A stretch of DNA of 9,029 nucleotides from the NCBI GenBank assembly GCA_029063695.1, contig JAIDNR010000369.1, positions 1-9,029 of the forward strand. The letters run 5' to 3'. Made by a program: the position numbers and the translations under genes. Position 1 is the first letter of the stretch; each line of letters starts with the position of its first letter. This document shows positions 5,375 to 9,029 of the stretch, one piece after another. A model generated the notes under the pieces. The model saw nothing but the letters and a program-made list of their open reading frames with translations. It made no database searches and was not told the DNA's origin. The stretch is from Ruminococcus sp. Its GTDB lineage: Bacteria; Bacillota; Clostridia; Oscillospirales; Ruminococcaceae.

Positions 5375-6429
5375 ATGTCTGCACCTCCATTCCATGCGTT
5401 TTCACTTGCAGCATCACGTCTTAACTGACCGCAAGCCGCTTCTATATCACTTCCAAGTGTTCGTCTTATGGTGGCATTTATTCCACGCTTTTCAAGACGT
5501 TCTGCAAAATCAGAAACGGCATTTTTTGCAGTTCTGTAATTTCTTTCACGAACTTTATTAACGGGAATAAGATTTACATGACAGTTCATTCCTCTGAGCA
5601 AACCCGAAAGCCTGTCCGCATCTGAATCAGATGAATTAACATCATCAATTACGGCATATTCAAAAGTAATTCGTCTGCCCGTTGCCGAAATATAGTAACG
5701 ACAGGCTTTCAGAAGTTCCTGTATATTATATGCACGGTTTACAGGCATTATTTCACTTCTTGCAGAATTACCAGCACTATGCAGAGAAATACACAGCGTT
5801 AAACCCAAATGAAGTTCAGCAAGTTCATAAATCTTCGGAACTATTCCGCAGGTTGACAATGAAACGTGCCTTAAACTAAAATTATTGCCGTCCTTATTTG
5901 AAAGCAGATTAAGAAATTTCAGAACATTGTCAAAATTATCAAGAGGTTCACCGATTCCCATAAGTACAAGATTTGAAATTTTCACATCTGAATTTTTTTC
6001 AGTCTCATAAATCTGCATAAGCATTTCGGAAGGTTCAAGATTTCTTACAAATCCCGCAATTGCAGATGCACAGAATCCGCAACCCATTCTGCACCCTACC
6101 TGTGTTGAGATACAAAGGCTGTAACCGTAACTGTATTCCATTAAAACAGTCTCAATAAAATTGCCGTCATGAAGCCTATAAAGATATTTTACAGTATTAT
6201 CTATACAAGATTCAAGTCTTTTCTGCACAAATAGTCTATTTATACAAAATTTTTTTTGCAGTTGCCCTCTTAATTGGACAGAAATATCAGTCATTTTATC
6301 AAAATCAAGAACTTTTTTAACGTGAAGCCACTGAAAAACCTGCTTTGCACGAAATTTTTTCTCACCCATTTCAATGATAGCGTCCTGCAATTCCTGCAAA
6401 CTGAGATTTAAAATATCAACTTTTTCCAT
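5371..6429 (-). CDS. rlmN: Dual-specificity RNA methyltransferase RlmN
   Basis: A radical-SAM enzyme that makes 2-methyladenosine at A2503 of 23S rRNA and A37 of some tRNAs. With the ATG at 6429 it has 352 residues, as usual. The N-terminal accessory domain includes GEKKFRAKQVFQWLH (22-36). The iron-sulfur cluster ligands are Cys113, Cys117 and Cys120 (CRMGCGFC). Cys106 and Cys333 (AACGQL) match the two catalytic cysteines (E. coli Cys118 and Cys355), and the 7-residue offset of Cys106 from the cluster is exact. GIGEPL (158-163) is the SAM-binding GGEP-type motif. The start at 6429 has AAGGA (6440-6444) 10 bases upstream, just after the rsmB stop, and gives a family-like beginning. ATGs at 6492 and 6483 would overlap rsmB by over 35 bases with no support. 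The C-terminal tail overlaps prpC by 4 bases. Confidence 0.96.
   Translation of the reverse strand: MEKVDILNLSLQELQDAIIEMGEKKFRAKQVFQWLHVKKVLDFDKMTDISVQLRGQLQKKFCINRLFVQKRLESCIDNTVKYLYRLHDGNFIETVLMEYSYGYSLCISTQVGCRMGCGFCASAIAGFVRNLEPSEMLMQIYETEKNSDVKISNLVLMGIGEPLDNFDNVLKFLNLLSNKDGNNFSLRHVSLSTCGIVPKIYELAELHLGLTLCISLHSAGNSARSEIMPVNRAYNIQELLKACRYYISATGRRITFEYAVIDDVNSSDSDADRLSGLLRGMNCHVNLIPVNKVRERNYRTAKNAVSDFAERLEKRGINATIRRTLGSDIEAACGQLRRDAASENAWNGGADI
5383..5388 (-). promoter_or_regulatory. Ribosome-binding site of prpC
   Basis: The minus strand reads GGAGGT with an 8-base spacer to the ATG at 5374. It lies within the last codons of rlmN and encodes part of the tail Trp-Asn-Gly-Gly-Ala. This site decides the prpC start in favour of 5374 over 5395. 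Confidence 0.85.
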
Positions 6430-6445
6430 TGGCTCACCGTCCTTG

Positions 6446-7750
6446 TCAATATATTTTCTTAAACTTTGCAATAAAGAATCCATCACAGCCATTTATTCTG
6501 AACGGAAACAATGTCATGGGATTTTCAAGTCTGTTTCCATAAAGTTCAGGCATTTCCGCAAGTTCAATTTCAGGGTGACTTGCTAAAAGCCTCATAACAA
6601 CATCATTATTTTCCGCTTTCCGCACGGTGCAGGTTGAGTATACCATTTCACCGCCGACAGCAAGATATTTCAGTGCGTTTTCTGCAATTTTGTACTGAAT
6701 TTCAGGCAGGTTTTCAAAATCCGTCAGATTCTTGTACTTTATTTCAGGTTTATGACGGATTACTCCAAAACCTGAGCATGGTACATCACAAAGAATTTTT
6801 GTATACTCAGGAAGTTCAGGATTGAACTTTGATGCGTCACCTGTTCTTGATGTAATATTAGTAAGTCCCAGACGTTCCGCACCGTCCTGTATGAGTTTAA
6901 CACGCTTTTCATGCAGGTCAAATGCGTGAATTTTTCCCCTGCCGTTCATCATTTCCGCCATTGTAAAAGTCTTTCCGCCGGGTGCGGCACATATATCAAG
7001 CACCGTATCATTTTCCGTCGGATTCAATGCCATACAGCATATCTGAGATGACAAGCCCTGAACGTGAAAAAATCCCGATTTAAAGGCGTTTTTATTGATT
7101 ACATCTCCGTTTGCGAATTTATAGCACAATTCATCGTCTGTATGAAGTTCAATTACGTCAAGAGATTTGACAAGTTCATCATGAGTACATTTCAGCGGAT
7201 TTCTGCGGATATAAGTAAAATCCTCTGATTCAGCCGTATATTTAAAAAATAATACTGCTGTATTCATGTCATAATCATCGGCGAGACTTTCAATAAGCGG
7301 TACAGGAACTGAATATTCCACAGAAACAGCCTCTGTGCCATGTAAATTGCAGACAAGTTTCTTACCGTCCCTTATAAAATTACGCAGAACAGCATTAACC
7401 ATTCCGCCTGCACTTGTTTTCCTGAACTGCTTTACAAGTGCAACACTTTCATTAACCGCCGCATTATCGGGAATACCGTCCATAAACAAAAGCTGATAGA
7501 TTCCACATCTTAATATTGTCACAACTATGCTGTCCATTTTTTCAAGCGGACGTGAGCAGTATTTTGACAAAATATAGTCAAGCGTAATTTTTCGCTGAAT
7601 CACTCCATAATAAATTGCTGTACAAAGTCTTTTTCCCTGATTATCAAGGTCGGATTTTTCAAGTCCGCTGTTTAACTGTATATTTGAGTAACTGCCGCTT
7701 TTAAAAGTCTTGTCAAGCAGTTTTGCTGCGAGATAACGTGGATTAGTCAT
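6446..7750 (-). CDS. rsmB: 16S rRNA m5C967 methyltransferase RsmB (Sun)
   Basis: This enzyme uses SAM to methylate C5 of a cytosine (position 967 in E. coli numbering) in 16S rRNA. Its 434 residues match the family. An N-terminal NusB-like RNA-binding domain (about 1-130, with NAAVNESVALVKQF at 96-109 and GMVNAVLRNF at 116-125) precedes a Rossmann methyltransferase domain. That domain has motif I DICAAPGGKT (252-261), Asp278 (SAM ribose binding), motif IV CDVPCSGFG (321-329) with Cys325, and motif VI YSTCTV (371-376) with the nucleophile Cys374. The ATG at 7750 has GAGGGT (7761-7756) 5 bases upstream, overlapping the fmt stop, with a 9-base gap between genes. The rlmN start follows 16 bases after the stop. 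Confidence 0.96.
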   Translation of the reverse strand: MTNPRYLAAKLLDKTFKSGSYSNIQLNSGLEKSDLDNQGKRLCTAIYYGVIQRKITLDYILSKYCSRPLEKMDSIVVTILRCGIYQLLFMDGIPDNAAVNESVALVKQFRKTSAGGMVNAVLRNFIRDGKKLVCNLHGTEAVSVEYSVPVPLIESLADDYDMNTAVLFFKYTAESEDFTYIRRNPLKCTHDELVKSLDVIELHTDDELCYKFANGDVINKNAFKSGFFHVQGLSSQICCMALNPTENDTVLDICAAPGGKTFTMAEMMNGRGKIHAFDLHEKRVKLIQDGAERLGLTNITSRTGDASKFNPELPEYTKILCDVPCSGFGVIRHKPEIKYKNLTDFENLPEIQYKIAENALKYLAVGGEMVYSTCTVRKAENNDVVMRLLASHPEIELAEMPELYGNRLENPMTLFPFRINGCDGFFIAKFKKIY

Positions 7751-7759
7751 TTTTTACCC

Positions 7760-8689
7760 TCAACCAAGTTTTTCACCTTCAGTTAGTTTTCTTCCACGAA
7801 GAAAATCGGCTGTTTTCATACGTTTACTGCCCTCAAGCTGAACTTCGTTAAAAATTATAACACCGTCCCAGCAACTTACACCGAATCTTTCTGTATCAAC
7901 TATAGTACCCGGTACAGACGGTAAATTACAATCTGAAATTTCAGAAGAAAATACTTTCAGTCGTTTACCATTCATTGTAGTATAGCCCGTAACTCCTCTG
8001 ACAGTATTATGAACATCATGCACGGACATATTAAAATCAAGATAACTCATTGCTTTGCTAATCATAGGAGAATAACAGCTTTGTGAATTGTCTTGCTTTT
8101 CGGGAATAATTGTATTATTCAGTATTCCATCAATCGTTTCCATGAGAACTTCTCCGCCGATTTCGGAAAGTCTGCTGTATAATTCCGAATATGTCTCATT
8201 TTTACCTATCGGAGTGGACTTTTTAATCAGCATATCGCCTGTATCAAGTCCCTCATTCATCTGCATTGAAGTCACACCAGTTTCGGTTTCGCCGTTCAGC
8301 AGAACCCAGTTAATCGGTGCAGCTCCTCTGTATTTCGGCAGAAGTGATGCATGAATATTGATACAGCCATATTTCGGAAGTTCCAGAACTTCTTTCGGCA
8401 GAATCTGTCCGTATGCAGTAACAACAATCAGTTCGGGAGCAATATCATGAAGAATTTTCATTGCATTTTCAGCGTCCTCACCTTTTCTCAGTGAAATCGG
8501 CTGATATACGGGAATATTGTATTCCAGTGCCGCTGATTTTACAGGTGTTGGAATCATTTTATATCCTCTGCCCTTCGGCTTATCGGGCTGAGTGAAAACT
8601 GCCGCAACCTCATGACTGCTTACAGCAAGTTTTTTCAGACACGGAACTGCGAAATCGGGTGTTCCCATAAAAACTATCTTCAAATTCAT
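7760..8689 (-). CDS. fmt: Methionyl-tRNA formyltransferase
   Basis: This cytosolic enzyme formylates the amino group of Met on initiator tRNA using 10-formyltetrahydrofolate. It has 309 residues, near the normal 310-317. It starts with the family-like KIVFMGTPDFAVP, and the core carries Asn111, His113 and Asp149 (in the NIH, SLLPKYRGAAP and GLDTGDM segments), equivalent to the catalytic Asn, His and Asp of E. coli Fmt. The C-terminal tRNA-binding domain spans about 210-309. The start is uncertain. The ATG at 8689 overlaps def as ATGA but sits only 1 base from GAGGAGG. A TTG at 8683 has the ideal 7-base spacer and would begin directly at KIVFMGTPDF. The annotated end follows the ATG. rsmB follows after 9 bases. 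Confidence 0.96.
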   Translation of the reverse strand: MNLKIVFMGTPDFAVPCLKKLAVSSHEVAAVFTQPDKPKGRGYKMIPTPVKSAALEYNIPVYQPISLRKGEDAENAMKILHDIAPELIVVTAYGQILPKEVLELPKYGCINIHASLLPKYRGAAPINWVLLNGETETGVTSMQMNEGLDTGDMLIKKSTPIGKNETYSELYSRLSEIGGEVLMETIDGILNNTIIPEKQDNSQSCYSPMISKAMSYLDFNMSVHDVHNTVRGVTGYTTMNGKRLKVFSSEISDCNLPSVPGTIVDTERFGVSCWDGVIIFNEVQLEGSKRMKTADFLRGRKLTEGEKLG

Positions 8690-9029
8690 TCCTCCTCAGG
8701 TACGAAAAATTCCTCAACAAATTCAGTAAAAACATGACCATCAAGGTGGTCATTTTCATGACTTGTACACTGTGCGGCAAGTTCTGTGAAATCCTTTTCA
8801 AACCAGTTGCCGTTTCTGTCCTGTGCCTTAAGATGAACTTTCATAGGACGTGTAACATATCCCCAGAGATTAGGACATGAAAGGCAGCCTTCCTGCACAC
8901 GCTGTTTTCCCGAATGTGATGTAATTTCGGGATTTATAGCCTCAATACGTCCCTCGTCATCAAGGTGCATGATAAAAATTCTGCGGCATATTCCAATCTG
9001 CGGTGCGGCAAGTCCAACACCCTGTGCTA
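8686..9029 (-). CDS. def: Peptide deformylase, partial (5' end outside window)
   Basis: A metalloenzyme that removes the formyl group from the first Met of new proteins. The frame is open to the window edge, so only the C-terminal 113 complete residues are visible and the true start lies beyond position 9029. All three PDF motifs are in the fragment: GVGLAAPQIG (3-12), EGCLS (46-50) and HENDHLDG (90-97). Zinc/iron ligands Cys48, His90 and His94 and the catalytic Glu91 are intact, with the family's 42-residue Cys-to-His spacing. An internal ATG at 8970 is after motif I and cannot be the start. The Glu-rich end (PEEE) overlaps the fmt start as ATGA and holds the fmt ribosome-binding site. Pairing with fmt is widespread in bacteria and links formylation with deformylation. 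Confidence 0.95.
   Translation of the reverse strand, partial: AQGVGLAAPQIGICRRIFIMHLDDEGRIEAINPEITSHSGKQRVQEGCLSCPNLWGYVTRPMKVHLKAQDRNGNWFEKDFTELAAQCTSHENDHLDGHVFTEFVEEFFVPEEE
8691..8697 (-). promoter_or_regulatory. Ribosome-binding site of fmt
   Basis: The minus strand reads GAGGAGG inside the terminal Glu codons of def. It is 1 base from the ATG at 8689 but 7 bases from the in-frame TTG at 8683. This spacing favours the TTG as the real initiation codon unless termination-coupled re-initiation at the ATGA is used. Confidence 0.7.

Noticed and set aside
6430..6492. N-terminal extension of rlmN from ATG 6492
   Set aside because: It overlaps rsmB by 47 bases, lacks a ribosome-binding site, and adds residues not typical of RlmN. 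ATG 6429 fits better.
8610..8801. Minus-strand 63-codon reading frame across the def/fmt junction
   Set aside because: It overlaps two firmly identified genes in a different frame and shows no motif.

Overview
The window is AT-rich DNA (roughly 40% GC by eye) from a Gram-positive, spore-forming member of the Firmicutes. It most resembles the Clostridia, with Ruminococcus/Oscillospiraceae as my best guess from gene order and protein style. The order def-fmt-rsmB-rlmN-prpC-prkC-rsgA-thiN-spoVM is the well-known Firmicutes cluster for translation and Ser/Thr-kinase signalling. The presence of spoVM points to an endosporulating lineage.

Layout: all genes from the right edge (position 9029) down to 518 lie on the minus strand and look like one operon. 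In transcription order they are: def (peptide deformylase, 5' part outside the window), fmt (Met-tRNA formyltransferase), rsmB (16S rRNA m5C methyltransferase), rlmN (23S rRNA/tRNA m2A methyltransferase), prpC (PP2C phosphatase), prkC (PASTA Ser/Thr kinase), rsgA (30S assembly GTPase), thiN (thiamine pyrophosphokinase) and a 27-codon spoVM. The genes are packed tightly. There are three ATGA overlaps (def/fmt, rlmN/prpC, rsgA/thiN), one 7-nt overlap (prkC/rsgA) and gaps of 9, 16, 54 and 56 nt. At the left edge a VanZ-family membrane protein gene lies on the plus strand and converges on the operon. One perfect 11-bp hairpin at 484-514 appears to terminate transcription in both directions and overlaps the end of the vanZ-like coding region.

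How the genes work together: def and fmt handle the N-terminal formyl-Met cycle. rsmB, rlmN and rsgA modify or mature the ribosome. prkC and prpC are an opposing kinase/phosphatase pair, and RsgA is a known PrkC substrate in Bacillus. thiN makes thiamine diphosphate, and spoVM acts in spore coat assembly.

The most unusual element is the ectodomain of the kinase. After three PASTA domains come a non-PASTA beta-rich module holding the only two cysteines of the protein, a PTEAP linker, and a five-unit Trp/Tyr-rich repeat (14 Trp and 10 Tyr in 85 residues) that ends on the last residue. A highly acidic juxtamembrane tract (20 of 25 residues Asp/Glu) lies on the cytoplasmic side. Other notable points are the short spoVM gene, the absence of rpe between rsgA and thiN, and several start-site ambiguities decided by Shine-Dalgarno position. 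I saw no mobile element, CRISPR array, tRNA or rRNA. No stretch above 300 bases lacks a gene.
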